Notes: generated from the letters alone by a model not told the origin. Shown: positions 26,814-34,771, numbered from the stretch's first letter. The stretch: 64,000 bases of DNA from an uncultured Eubacteriales bacterium (GCA_900545405.1 UQYT01000007.1:12128-76127); one strand, 5' to 3'. Numbers and translations are program-made.

Positions 26814-28253
26814 TCAATAGGCGACGCCCCAGACGATCATCTTCTTGGCGGCGCGGCCGCACACAGGGCAGGTCTCGCCCAGGTGCTCCTGCTCAAAGGG
26901 TACGCAGCGGCTGGACACGCCGGCCAGCTCCTTCATCTTGAGCTCGCAGGCCTCGTCGCCGCACCACATCGTCTTCACAAAGCCGCCGCCGCGGTTCTCG
27001 AAGACGTCCTTGACCTCCTCCACCGTCGTCGCAGTGTAGGTGTGCTCGTCGAGATTGCGCTTCGCCTTGTCGAAAAGCCCCTGCTGCACGGACTCCAGCA
27101 GCGCCGGTACGCCCGTCTCCAGCTCGTCGAGGGACACCGTGACCTTCTCGCCGTTGTCGCGGCGTGCCGCAACGCACACGCCCGCCTCGATGTCGCGCGG
27201 GCCGAGCTCCAGACGCAGAGGCACGCCCTTCATCTCCCACTCGGCAAACTTCCAGCCGGGGGAGTTGTCCGAGAAGTCGCCCTTCACGCGGATGCCCGCG
27301 GCCTTCAGACGCTCTACGACCTTCTCCGCCGCCTCCGTCACGCCCGGCTTGTGCGCCGCTATCGGCAGCACGATGACCTGGATGGGCGCTATCCTCGGCG
27401 GGAGCACCAGGCCGTTGTTGTCGCCGTGAGTCATGATGAGGCCGCCGATCACGCGCGTCGACATGCCCCAGCTCGTCTCAAACGGGCTGCGCAGCTTGTT
27501 CTCCTTGTCCGAGAACGTTATGCCGAAGGCCTTTGCAAAGCCGTCGCCGAAATAGTGGCTCGTGCCGGACTGCAGGGCCTTGTGGTCGTGCATCATGCAC
27601 TCGATGGTGTAGGTGTTCTCCGCGCCGGCGAACTTCTCCTTCTCGGTCTTGTCGCCGCGGATGACCGGCATCGCCAGCCAGTTCTCGCAGATGTCCGCGT
27701 ATATCTCCAGCATGCGGAGCGTCTCCTCGCGCGCCTCCTCTTCGGTGGCGTGGATGGTGTGGCCCTCCTGCCAGAGGAACTCGCGCCCGCGCAGGAAGGG
27801 GCGCGTCGTCTTCTCCCAGCGCAGCACGCTGCACCACTGGTTGTAGAGGCAGGGCAGGTCGCGCCAGGAGTGGATGATGTGGCTCCAGTGCTCGCAAAAC
27901 AGCGTCTCGCTCGTCGGACGGATGCACAGCCGCTCCGGCAGCTCCTCGCTGCCGCCGATGGTCACCCACGCGCACTCGGGCGCAAAGCCCTCCACGTGGT
28001 CCTTCTCCTTCTGCAGCAGGCTCTCCGGTATCAGCATGGGCATGGACACGTTCGTGTGCCCCGTGGCCTTAAACTTCGCGTCCAGCGCCGCCTGGATGTT
28101 CTCCCAGATGGCGTAGCCGTAGGGCCGCAGTACGAAAAGGCCCTTCACGCCCGAATAGTCCACCAGCTCCGCCTTGGTGCAGACGTCTGTGAACCACTGG
28201 GCAAAATCGACCTCCATGTCGGTTATCTGTTCGACTTTCTTATCCTTGGCCAT
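26814..28253 (-). CDS. proS: Prolyl-tRNA synthetase, archaeal/eukaryotic type
   Basis: Class II synthetase of 479 residues that charges tRNA-Pro. It lacks the INS editing domain of classical bacterial ProRS and carries instead the C-terminal zinc-binding extension of the archaeal/eukaryotic form (CGDEACELKMK, then CPVCGRAAKK, ending in Tyr). Motif 2 is RWEKTTRPFLRGREFLWQEG and motif 3 lies around GMSTRVIGGLIMTHGD. The terminal tyrosine is typical of this type. The gene has its own promoter and no T-box-sized leader. Without the INS domain, clearance of Ala-tRNA-Pro must depend on a free-standing editor elsewhere. Confidence 0.95.
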   Translation of the reverse strand: MAKDKKVEQITDMEVDFAQWFTDVCTKAELVDYSGVKGLFVLRPYGYAIWENIQAALDAKFKATGHTNVSMPMLIPESLLQKEKDHVEGFAPECAWVTIGGSEELPERLCIRPTSETLFCEHWSHIIHSWRDLPCLYNQWCSVLRWEKTTRPFLRGREFLWQEGHTIHATEEEAREETLRMLEIYADICENWLAMPVIRGDKTEKEKFAGAENTYTIECMMHDHKALQSGTSHYFGDGFAKAFGITFSDKENKLRSPFETSWGMSTRVIGGLIMTHGDNNGLVLPPRIAPIQVIVLPIAAHKPGVTEAAEKVVERLKAAGIRVKGDFSDNSPGWKFAEWEMKGVPLRLELGPRDIEAGVCVAARRDNGEKVTVSLDELETGVPALLESVQQGLFDKAKRNLDEHTYTATTVEEVKDVFENRGGGFVKTMWCGDEACELKMKELAGVSSRCVPFEQEHLGETCPVCGRAAKKMIVWGVAY

Positions 28254-28295
28254 AGCTTAAAGCTTCCTCCCTGCGTTCTTTTTCGCTGAAATCTC

Positions 28296-28324
28296 ATTTT
28301 ATTTGAAGATACCGCGCTTGTCAA
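28296..28324 (-). promoter_or_regulatory. proS promoter
   Basis: On the - strand TTGACA (28324-28319), 17-bp spacer, TAAAAT (28301-28296). The leader is about 40 nt, too short for a T-box. Confidence 0.85.
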
Positions 28325-28347
28325 GCACCCGGGCGCTGTTTTGCCGC

Positions 28348-28377
28348 TTGACCGGCTGTGTTATAATCAATTATAAT
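28348..28377 (+). promoter_or_regulatory. Promoter of the HAAS-domain gene pair
   Basis: TTGACC (28348-28353), 18-bp spacer, TATAAT (28372-28377). It is divergent from the proS promoter, whose -35 box lies 24 bp to the left. Confidence 0.75.
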
Positions 28378-28436
28378 AACTCTGAACGGGCACATGTCCG
28401 TACTTTGGACCTTGAGTCACTCTGGAGGTGACCGTT

Positions 28437-29495
28437 ATAGACAGGCAGAAATATGTTGCCGAGCTGGGCAAGCTGCTCTCCGGCATGGCGCCGCAGGACC
28501 GCGAGGCGGTGCTGCGTGGCGTGAACGCCCGCTTTGACGAGGAGGGCGACGACGCTGCGGTCATAGCGAGCCTCGGCAGCCCGACCTTTGCCGCGGTTTC
28601 CGTCCTGCGCGGCTATACCCCGCCCGAGGAGGGTGCCTCGGACAGCGTCCCCATGCCCGAACCCCGCCGCGCGAGGCCCGAGCCGAAGCCGGTGGAGCCC
28701 GAGCCCATAGAGCCCGAGCCCGAAGAGCCGGAGGCCCCCGAAGAGGCCGGGCCGGAAGAGCCCGAGGCGGAGAGCGCGGAGGCGGACGAGCCCTCCCCCG
28801 TCGAGCCCGTCCCCGAGGCGGAGAGCACCGAGCCCGCCGAGCCCGCTCCCGAGCCGGAGGCCCCGCCCGCGGAGCCTGAGACCGGACCCGAACCCGAGCC
28901 GGAGCAGCCGGAGATACCGGCCGAGCCCGCTGAACCCGAGACCGCGGAAGAGCCCGCGGAGGCCGAAGCCCCCGAGGACGCCGTTGGACCGGCTGAGGAA
29001 CCTGAGGAGCCGGACGAGCCGGAAGAGTCCGGGACGGAGGCCGAAGGACCCGGAGAACCCGCCGGGACCGGCGAGGCTGAGGAGCCTGAAGAGGCCGAAG
29101 AGAACCCGGACCTGCCGCCCTTCTGGGGCGGTCCGCCGGAGCTGCCCAAGCCGCCTAAGGCGAAGGTGGGTCTGCTGATACTGTACATCATCCTGGGCGT
29201 CGCGGTGGGCCTGCCGCTGACGGTGCTCTTTGCCTGCGTGGCGCTGGGCATATTCGGCTGCGGCGGCGCGCTGATCGCGGCGGCGGCGCTGCTGGTGTCC
29301 TTCTGCTTCCTGGGCATGGGCGTTGTGGCGGACATCCTGCTGCTGGCCGGCGCGGCGCTGGTGCTGGCGGCTCTGGGACTGCTGCTGCTGTTTTTCGCGG
29401 TGTGGTTCTTCATCCGCTGCGTCGTGGGCTTTGTGAACCTCATTTTGTGCAAGGGCCGCGAGTGGTGCTATGACCACGGGGAGGTGGACACATGA
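28437..29495 (+). CDS. HAAS/DUF1700-like membrane protein with Pro-Glu linker
   Basis: An unassigned 352-residue protein in three parts. Residues 1-55 (DRQKYVAELGKLLSGMAPQD) resemble the helical HAAS domain found in DUF1700 proteins next to PadR regulators. About 165 residues of almost pure Pro-Glu-Ala repeats follow. The C-terminal third has three to four hydrophobic segments (KVGLLILYIILGVAVGLPL onward). A full anti-ribosomal GGAGGTGA lies at 28424-28431, and the only in-frame codon at normal spacing is ATA at 28437. The GTG at 28428 overlaps that ribosome site. The start is therefore uncertain and may be the non-standard ATA. The stop overlaps the next ATG. Confidence 0.75.
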   Translation: MDRQKYVAELGKLLSGMAPQDREAVLRGVNARFDEEGDDAAVIASLGSPTFAAVSVLRGYTPPEEGASDSVPMPEPRRARPEPKPVEPEPIEPEPEEPEAPEEAGPEEPEAESAEADEPSPVEPVPEAESTEPAEPAPEPEAPPAEPETGPEPEPEQPEIPAEPAEPETAEEPAEAEAPEDAVGPAEEPEEPDEPEESGTEAEGPGEPAGTGEAEEPEEAEENPDLPPFWGGPPELPKPPKAKVGLLILYIILGVAVGLPLTVLFACVALGIFGCGGALIAAAALLVSFCFLGMGVVADILLLAGAALVLAALGLLLLFFAVWFFIRCVVGFVNLILCKGREWCYDHGEVDT

Positions 29496-29692
29496 AAAAG
29501 GCTTGGAGCGTAGTCATAAGCGTGGTCCTGGCCCTGATCGGCCTCGGCTGCGTGGTGTTCGGCCTGGGTCTCATCATGGACGCCGACCTGGTGCGTATAG
29601 CGGACACGGTATTTTCAAATTACGACCTCGCCAAGGTCATCATCGCGGTGGAGGACGCCGTAGGCGGCGCACTGAGCGCGCTGCCCTTCTGA
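29492..29692 (+). CDS. Small membrane protein
   Basis: A 66-residue protein with one strong N-terminal membrane segment (AWSVVISVVLALIGLGCVVFGLGLIMDADL) and a short amphipathic tail. I do not recognise the family. It overlaps the preceding HAAS-domain gene by ATGA, so the two are probably translated together and may form a complex in the membrane. The presence of Lys-Lys before the hydrophobic stretch and Asp-Ala-Asp after it suggests a cytoplasmic N-terminus, or an uncleaved signal anchor. Confidence 0.7.
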   Translation: MKKAWSVVISVVLALIGLGCVVFGLGLIMDADLVRIADTVFSNYDLAKVIIAVEDAVGGALSALPF

Positions 29693-29709
29693 AGTTGGAG
29701 GCATTTTAG

Positions 29710-30219
29710 TTGAAGAAGAAGGTAGTCAGGAAGCACAACAACAGCGGAAACTGCTTCGTGTGCGGCATAAACAACCCCTGGGGCCTCAAGGCCCGGTTCT
29801 ACGAGCTGGAGGACGGCACCGTCGCGGCGCTGGTCACGGCCCAGTGGGAGCACCAGAGCTATCCGCAGAGAGTGCACGGCGGCGTCATAACCGCGCTGCT
29901 GGACGAGACCCTGGGCCGCGCGATAAACGTCACGGAGCCGGACACCTGGGCCGTCACGGGCGACATCAGCGTCCGCTTCAAAAAGCCCGTGCCCTATGAT
30001 GAGCCGCTGCTGGTCACCGGCCGCGTCACGCGCAACACGCGCCTAATCTTTGAGAGCGAGGGCGCGCTGTACCTCAAGGACGGCACCCTCGCCGCCACCT
30101 CGCACGCGCGGTACATGAAGCAGCCGCTGGACGTCATCGGCGACCTGGAGTCCAACGGCGACATCTGGGTCTGCATAGAGGAGTCGGACGACCCGACGGA
30201 GATAGACATACCCGAATAA
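29710..30219 (+). CDS. PaaI-family hotdog thioesterase
   Basis: A 169-residue hotdog-fold protein. The central motif RVHGGVITALLDETLGRAI matches the PaaI thioesterase family, in which the Asp/Glu and the HGG loop form the acyl-CoA hydrolysis site. The N-terminus adds a CFVCGINNPWGL motif seen in a subset of PaaI proteins. The acyl group cannot be predicted. Translation starts at TTG 29710, eight bases after GGAGG. It follows the small membrane protein by 17 bp and ends in a strong terminator, so it is the last gene of that unit. Confidence 0.87.
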   Translation: MKKKVVRKHNNSGNCFVCGINNPWGLKARFYELEDGTVAALVTAQWEHQSYPQRVHGGVITALLDETLGRAINVTEPDTWAVTGDISVRFKKPVPYDEPLLVTGRVTRNTRLIFESEGALYLKDGTLAATSHARYMKQPLDVIGDLESNGDIWVCIEESDDPTEIDIPE

Positions 30220-30227
30220 AACGACAA

Positions 30228-30259
30228 CGCCCGCCCCATATCGGGGCGGGCGGTTTTTT
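30228..30259 (+). terminator. Terminator after the thioesterase gene
   Basis: CGCCCGCCCC-ATATC-GGGGCGGGCG followed by GTTTTTT. Confidence 0.92.
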
Positions 30260-30268
30260 ACGCCAAAA

Positions 30269-30293
30269 CCCCCGGCCGGGGGGCGGCCGGGGG
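30269..30293 (-). terminator. Terminator of the mini-lipoprotein gene
   Basis: On the - strand CCCCCGGCC-GCCCCCC-GGCCGGGGG is a perfect 9-bp stem followed by TTTTGG. It lies about 70 bp after the stop codon of the 47-residue lipoprotein. Confidence 0.6.
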
Positions 30294-30341
30294 CTGGGGT
30301 TGGAGTTTCCTGAGAGCGTGACCAATCAGGAGGAAAAAGTA

Positions 30342-30464
30342 TGTATATGAAGCAGACCCGGGTCAGAGGGCGACTACTGTGCGCGGCATGCGCGACACGG
30401 TGCTGTTCACCGTGCTGCTCTGCCCGTCCTGTACGTCGGTGCCGCAGGCCGAGAGCATGGTGAG
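30342..30464 (+). other. Short cysteine-rich reading frame with good ribosome site (doubtful gene)
   Basis: An AGGAGG sits eight bases before ATG 30342, which opens a frame of 40 codons rich in Arg and Cys (CCSPCCSARP in the middle). It is antisense to the mini-lipoprotein gene. High arginine and cysteine content is what a random frame in GC-rich DNA would give, so coding is doubtful. The ribosome site could also be the remnant of a deleted gene. Confidence 0.2.
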
Positions 30465-30506
30465 CGCCAGGGCCGCTGCGGTCAAGAGTGCGCAGAGCTT
30501 TTTCAT
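30363..30506 (-). CDS. Very short putative lipoprotein
   Basis: A 47-residue frame with a textbook lipoprotein signal: MKKLCALLTAAALALTMLSA followed by Cys21, giving lipobox LSAC. AGGGGG precedes the ATG by about nine bases. The mature peptide would be only 27 residues (starting CGTDVQDGQSSTVNS), hydrophilic and without a recognisable domain. It may be a genuine small surface lipopeptide or a lipoprotein gene truncated by deletion. Upstream there are two TGCATCA direct repeats 11 bp apart; downstream there is a terminator hairpin. Confidence 0.6.
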   Translation of the reverse strand: MKKLCALLTAAALALTMLSACGTDVQDGQSSTVNSTVSRMPRTVVAL

Positions 30507-30554
30507 CGTCGTTTCCCCCTGTCCTTTGTCTGTGACCAGATAATAAGCCTTGAA

Positions 30555-30572
30555 TGCATCAATTTTGCATCA
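30555..30572. promoter_or_regulatory. TGCATCA direct repeats upstream of the mini-lipoprotein gene
   Basis: TGCATCA occurs at 30555-30561 and 30566-30572, one helical turn apart, in an AT-rich stretch just upstream of the mini-lipoprotein. It could be a regulator binding site; no regulator is identified. Confidence 0.3.
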
Positions 30573-30663
30573 TTTGTTTGACCATTCCGTTAACATTTCT
30601 TTAAAAAGCAATTAATTTCGCGGCCCCATCCCTAAAGACGAGGCCGCGAGGCAAAAAGTCTGT

Positions 30664-31230
30664 TCATTTTTCGCACAGGGAGTCGAGATATGCCGCCGGG
30701 CCGGAGACATAGAGGTCGCCGCCCGCGGAGTCGAGCGCCACGGTGAGGGGCAGGTCGCGCACCACCAGGCGCCGCACGGCCTCGGGGCCGAGCTCGGGAT
30801 AGGCCACGAGCTCCGCGCTCTCCACGCAGCCGGCGAGCAGCGCGCCCGCGCCGCCCGTCGCGGCGAAGTACACGCCGCCGTGGCGCTGCACGGCCCCGGC
30901 CACGCCCTCCGAGCGCGGGCCCTTGCCTATCATGCCCAGCATCCCGGCCTCCATCAGCCGGGGCACGAACACGTCCATGCGGTAGCTCGAGGTGGGGCCC
31001 GCCGCGCCTATGGGCCGCCCCGGGGCCGCCGGGGCCGGGCCGCAGTAGTATATCACCGCGCCGCGCAGCTCAAAGGGCGGCTCCCCGCCCGCGTCCAGCA
31101 GCTCGCACAGCCGCCGGTGCGCGGCGTCCCGCGCTGTGTACACCGTGCCCGAGAGCAGCACGCGGTCCCCCGCGCGCAGCGAGCGCGCCGTCTCCGCGTC
31201 GAGCGGCGCCGTTATTCTGATGGGCTCCAT
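30664..31230 (-). CDS. Class I fumarase / tartrate dehydratase, beta subunit
   Basis: A 188-residue subunit corresponding to the C-terminal part of class I (iron-sulfur) fumarases. Motifs include LLSGTVYTARDAAHRRL, IYYCGPAPA, GAAGPTSSYRMD and GMIGKGPRS, all typical of the fumarate/L-tartrate beta family. With the alpha subunit it forms the 4Fe-4S hydro-lyase. The start at 31230 is next to the alpha stop (TGATG) and seven bases after GGAGG; an ATG one codon earlier is possible. The dicarboxylate specificity follows from the neighbouring malic enzyme rather than from a residue I can point to. Confidence 0.92.
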   Translation of the reverse strand: MEPIRITAPLDAETARSLRAGDRVLLSGTVYTARDAAHRRLCELLDAGGEPPFELRGAVIYYCGPAPAAPGRPIGAAGPTSSYRMDVFVPRLMEAGMLGMIGKGPRSEGVAGAVQRHGGVYFAATGGAGALLAGCVESAELVAYPELGPEAVRRLVVRDLPLTVALDSAGGDLYVSGPAAYLDSLCEK

Positions 31231-32066
31231 CATATCACCTCCGTGGCGTGCCTCAGGGCGTGGCAGCTTATGCACACCGCCGCGGGCAGCATGGCGATGT
31301 GCGTCGGCGCGGCCTTTATCCGCACCGCGAGCGCCGTCGTGCGACCGCCGAGGCCCTGGGGGCCGATGCCCGTGGCGTTTATGGCCTCGAGCAGCTCGCG
31401 CTCCATCTTGTCGTAGAGCTCATCCGGGTTGGGCTCGTCCAGGGGGCGGAGCAGCGCCTCCTTCGCAAGGCGGGGCACGCTGTCAAAGCTGCCGCCTATG
31501 CCCACGCCGACTACCACCGGCGGGCAGGGCTTGCCGCCCGCGTGCTTCACCGCGTCGAGCACAAAGGAGCGCACGCCCTCCTCGCCGTCGGCGGGGGTGA
31601 GCATCTTCACGGCGCACATGTTCTCGCTGCCCGCGCCCTTGGGGGCGACGGTGAGGCGCAGTCTGTCCCCCGGCACGAGTCGGAGATAGATGGTGGCCGG
31701 GGTGTTGTCGCCGGTGTTGCCGCGGCGGAGAGGGTCGCGCACCACGCTCTTGCGGAGATAGCCCTCGGCATAGCCGCGGCGCACGCCCTCCTGCACGGCC
31801 TCCTCAAAGCCGGAGGCGTGCGCGTCCTCGCCCAGCTCGGCAAAGACGGTGACGAGGCCCGTGTCCTGGCAGATGGGCAGCTCGGTCTCGCGCGCGGCGT
31901 CGAGATTCGCGCAGAGCTCGCCTAGGATGCCGGAGGCGACGGGCCAGGGCTCGGTCTCGGCGGCGGCGCGGAGCGCGGCCTCGGCGTCCGCGGGCAGGCG
32001 GCGGTTCGCCTCCAGGCAGAGGCGGCGGACGCAGTCGGTTATAGCGGCGGCGGTGATCTCCCTCAT
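31230..32066 (-). CDS. Class I fumarase / tartrate dehydratase, alpha subunit
   Basis: A 278-residue iron-sulfur subunit. The three cluster cysteines are visible in LPICQDTG, KGAGSENMCAVKML and VCISCHALRHA. GNTGDNTPATIY and GVGIGGSFDSVPRLAKEALL are family motifs. It interconverts fumarate and (S)-malate, or in some relatives dehydrates L-tartrate. It overlaps the malic enzyme stop (ATGA), so malic enzyme, alpha and beta form a tight three-gene operon linking pyruvate to fumarate. An oxygen-sensitive enzyme of this kind fits an anaerobe. Confidence 0.93.
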   Translation of the reverse strand: MREITAAAITDCVRRLCLEANRRLPADAEAALRAAAETEPWPVASGILGELCANLDAARETELPICQDTGLVTVFAELGEDAHASGFEEAVQEGVRRGYAEGYLRKSVVRDPLRRGNTGDNTPATIYLRLVPGDRLRLTVAPKGAGSENMCAVKMLTPADGEEGVRSFVLDAVKHAGGKPCPPVVVGVGIGGSFDSVPRLAKEALLRPLDEPNPDELYDKMERELLEAINATGIGPQGLGGRTTALAVRIKAAPTHIAMLPAAVCISCHALRHATEVI

Positions 32067-33232
32067 ATCCGGGCCACCCCGCTCTCGACCGCGGCCCGCG
32101 CCACGGCCTCGGCTATGGCGGGGGCGACGCGCGCGTCAAAGGCGTCGGGGATGATGTGCTCGGGCGAGAGCTCGTCGCCGACGAGGCCGGCGAGCGCGTT
32201 CACGGCCGCGGCCTTCATCGCGCTGTTGATGTCCCGCGCGCGGACGGAGAGCGCGCCGCGGAACACGCCCGGGAAGGCGAGAACGTTGTTTATCTGGTTC
32301 GGGCAGTCGCTCCGGCCCGTGCCGGCGACGCGCGCGCCCGCCGCGAGGGCGTCGGCGTAGGCTATCTCCGGGGTCGGGTTCGCCATGGCGAAGACGACGG
32401 GGTCCGGGGCCATGGAGCGCACCATGTCCTGCGTCACCAGGTTGCCGGAGGAGACGCCGATGAACACGTCCGCCCCGCGCAGCGCGTCGGAGAGCGAACC
32501 GGAGACGCGCCTGGGGTTCGTGTGCTCCGCAAGCCATAGCTTGTGCCCGGCGAGGCCCTCGCGCCCGGCGAATATCGCGCCGCGCCTGTCGCAGACGACG
32601 ACGTCGCGCGCGCCGAGGGTCAGCAGCATCTTGGTTATCGCCGTGCCCGCCGCGCCGGGGCCGTTGAGGACGATGCGGCAGTCGGCGAGGACGCGGCCCG
32701 CGACCTTCAGCGCGTTGGTGAGCGCGGCGGAGACGACGATGGCCGTGCCGTGCTGGTCGTCGTGAAAGACGGGGATGTCCAGCTCGCGCTCGAGCACCTC
32801 CTCTATCTCAAAGCACTTGGGCGCGGAGATGTCCTCGAGGTTTATGCCGCCGAAGCTGGGCGCGACGGCGCGGACGGCGGCGATTATCTCCGCGCTCTCG
32901 TGCACGTCGAGGCAGAGGGGCACGGCGTCCACACCGCCGAACTCCTTGAAGAGCAGGGCCTTGCCCTCCATGACGGGCATGGCGGCCAGCGGACCGATGT
33001 TCCCGAGCCCGAGCACGGCGGAGCCGTCCGAGACGACGGCGACGAAGTTCCCGCGCGCGGTGAGCTCCCAGACGGCGGCCGGGTCGCGCGCGATCTCGCG
33101 GCAGGGCTCCGCCACGCCGGGGGTGTAGGCCGTGGAGAGCGCGTCGCGGTCGCGGACGGCGACCTTCGGCGCTATCTCGATCTTGCCTCTGTGCTCGCGG
33201 TGCATCCGCAGGGCGGCCTCGTTGTAATCCAT
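32063..33232 (-). CDS. NAD(P)-dependent malic enzyme (oxaloacetate-decarboxylating)
   Basis: A 389-residue short-form malic enzyme. Motifs: STAYTPGVAEPCREI, GSAVLGLGNIGPLAAMPVMEGK, HDDQHGTAIVV with the metal-binding acidic residues, and an NAD(P) Rossmann segment NGPGAAGTAITKML. The reaction converts malate to pyruvate and CO2 with reduction of NAD(P). The ATG at 33232 follows AAGGAG by nine bases; an upstream in-frame start would add eight non-homologous residues. It is the first gene of the operon with the fumarase subunits. Its leader contains a strong hairpin followed by a T tract. Confidence 0.94.
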   Translation of the reverse strand: MDYNEAALRMHREHRGKIEIAPKVAVRDRDALSTAYTPGVAEPCREIARDPAAVWELTARGNFVAVVSDGSAVLGLGNIGPLAAMPVMEGKALLFKEFGGVDAVPLCLDVHESAEIIAAVRAVAPSFGGINLEDISAPKCFEIEEVLERELDIPVFHDDQHGTAIVVSAALTNALKVAGRVLADCRIVLNGPGAAGTAITKMLLTLGARDVVVCDRRGAIFAGREGLAGHKLWLAEHTNPRRVSGSLSDALRGADVFIGVSSGNLVTQDMVRSMAPDPVVFAMANPTPEIAYADALAAGARVAGTGRSDCPNQINNVLAFPGVFRGALSVRARDINSAMKAAAVNALAGLVGDELSPEHIIPDAFDARVAPAIAEAVARAAVESGVARI

Positions 33233-33246
33233 CGTCACCAGCTCCT

Positions 33247-33287
33247 TAAACTGCAAAAAATCTTTCCCGGGGACCGCTGCGGCCCCC
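33247..33287 (-). promoter_or_regulatory. Terminator-like hairpin in the malic enzyme leader
   Basis: On the - strand CCCGGGGGCCGC and GCGGTCCCCGGG form a stem of about 12 bp with one mismatch, followed by AAAGATTTTTT. It lies between promoter and ribosome site, so it could attenuate the operon. Confidence 0.5.
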
Positions 33288-33295
33288 GGGAGTTC

Positions 33296-33324
33296 ATTAT
33301 ATAATATTCCCGCGCCGATGCAAA
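33296..33324 (-). promoter_or_regulatory. Malic enzyme operon promoter
   Basis: On the - strand TTTGCA, a 17-bp spacer and TATAAT (about 33301-33296). The -35 box is a partial match; the -10 box is perfect. Confidence 0.6.
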
Positions 33325-33340
33325 GAGTTTTTGCCGCGCA

Positions 33341-33370
33341 AAAAAGGGGGCCCCGAGGGGGTCCCCTTTG
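33341..33370 (-). terminator. asnS terminator
   Basis: On the - strand GGGGACCCC-CTC-GGGGCCCCC followed by TTTTTTG, directly after the asnS stop. Confidence 0.85.
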
Positions 33371-33376
33371 AGCATT

Positions 33377-34771
33377 TTAGAAGTCCGCGGAGCCGAGCGT
33401 CCTCGGGTGCGGGAGCACGTCGCGGATGTTCGGGACGCCGGTGAGGTACATGATGAGCCTCTCGAAGCCGAGGCCGTAGCCCGCGTGGCGGCAGGTGCCG
33501 TAGCGGCGCAGGTCGAGGTACCACCAGTAGTCGGCCGGGTCGAGGCCCAGCTCGGCCATCCTGGCCTCGAGCACGTCCAGCCTCTCCTCGCGCTGGCTGC
33601 CGCCGACGATCTCGCCGATGCCGGGCACCAGGCAGTCCGCCGCGGCGACGGTCTTGCCGCCGTCGTCCAGGCGCATGTAGAAAGCCTTGATCTCCTTCGG
33701 GTAGTTGGTGACGAAGATGGGCTTTTTGAACACCTGCTCGGTGAGATAGCGCTCGTGCTCGGTCTGGAGGTCGCAGCCCCAGTAGACCTTGAAGTCGAAC
33801 TTGTCGTTGTTCTGCTTGAGAATCTCCACGGCGTCGGTGTAGGTCACGCGGCCGAAGTCGGAGCTCGCGACGTGGTTGAGCCGCTCGAGCAGGCCCTTGT
33901 CGACGAAGCTGTTGAAAAACTCCATCTCCTGCGGGCAGCGCTGCATGACGCGGTTGATGACGTATTTTATCATCGCCTCGGCGTTGTCCATGTAGTCGTT
34001 CAGGTCGGCGAAGGCCATCTCGGGCTCTATCATCCAGAACTCGGCGGCGTGGCGCTGGGTGTTCGACTTCTCGGCGCGGAAGGTGGGGCCGAAGGTGTAC
34101 ACATCGCCGAAGGCCATGGCGAAGTTCTCGGCGTTGAGCTGGCCGGAGACGGTCAGGCTGACATGCTTGCCGAAGAAGTCCTGGCTCCAGTCGACGGCGC
34201 CGTCCTCGGTGCGGGGCAGGTTCGCCACGTCGAGGGTGGTGACGCCGAACATCTCGCCCGCGCCCTCGCAGTCGGAGCCGGTGAGTATGGGCGTGTGGAC
34301 ATAGACAAAGCCGCGGTCCTGGAAGAACTCGTGTATCGCCGCCGCCGCGACGCTGCGGACGCGGAACACGGCGGAGAACAGGTTGGTCCTGGGCCTCAGG
34401 TGCTGGATGGTGCGCAGGAATTCCACGCTGTGGCGCTTTTTCTGCAGCGGGTAGTCCGGCGTGGAGACGCCCTCCACCGCGATCTCCGCGGCCTTGAGCT
34501 CAAAGGGCTGCTTGGCCTCGGGCGTGAGCACGAGCTTGCCCTTCACAATAAGAGCCGCGCCGACGTTCTGGTGCGCGATCTCGTCGTAATTGGACAGATT
34601 CCCCCTGTCGAGCACGACCTGCAGGCTCTTGTGGCAGGAGCCGTCGTTAAGCTCGACGAAGCCGAAATTCTTCATGTCCCTGATTGTCCTGACCCAGCCG
34701 CAGACCGTTATCTCACGGTCGGCGAACGCGGCTGCGTCGGCATAAATTCCCGAGATCCTCTGCCGCTCCAT
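33377..34771 (-). CDS. asnS: Asparaginyl-tRNA synthetase
   Basis: Class IIb synthetase of 464 residues that charges tRNA-Asn. It has the N-terminal OB-fold anticodon domain (ITVCGWVRTIRDMKNFGFVE), motif 2 FGPTFRAEKSNTQRHAAEFW and motif 3 GYGLGFERLIMYLTGVPNIRDV. TRHAAEFWMIEPE distinguishes AsnRS from AspRS. The ATG at 34771 follows AAAGGGG; an upstream in-frame start at 34891 would extend into the promoter. Its presence means the organism can make Asn-tRNA directly. It shares a bidirectional promoter with cysK. Confidence 0.96.
   Translation of the reverse strand: MERQRISGIYADAAAFADREITVCGWVRTIRDMKNFGFVELNDGSCHKSLQVVLDRGNLSNYDEIAHQNVGAALIVKGKLVLTPEAKQPFELKAAEIAVEGVSTPDYPLQKKRHSVEFLRTIQHLRPRTNLFSAVFRVRSVAAAAIHEFFQDRGFVYVHTPILTGSDCEGAGEMFGVTTLDVANLPRTEDGAVDWSQDFFGKHVSLTVSGQLNAENFAMAFGDVYTFGPTFRAEKSNTQRHAAEFWMIEPEMAFADLNDYMDNAEAMIKYVINRVMQRCPQEMEFFNSFVDKGLLERLNHVASSDFGRVTYTDAVEILKQNNDKFDFKVYWGCDLQTEHERYLTEQVFKKPIFVTNYPKEIKAFYMRLDDGGKTVAAADCLVPGIGEIVGGSQREERLDVLEARMAELGLDPADYWWYLDLRRYGTCRHAGYGLGFERLIMYLTGVPNIRDVLPHPRTLGSADF

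Noticed and set aside
28254..28318. T-box leader before proS
   Set aside because: The leader is about 40 nt and has no T-box sequence or terminator/antiterminator pair. The leaders of asnS and ileS are likewise too short.
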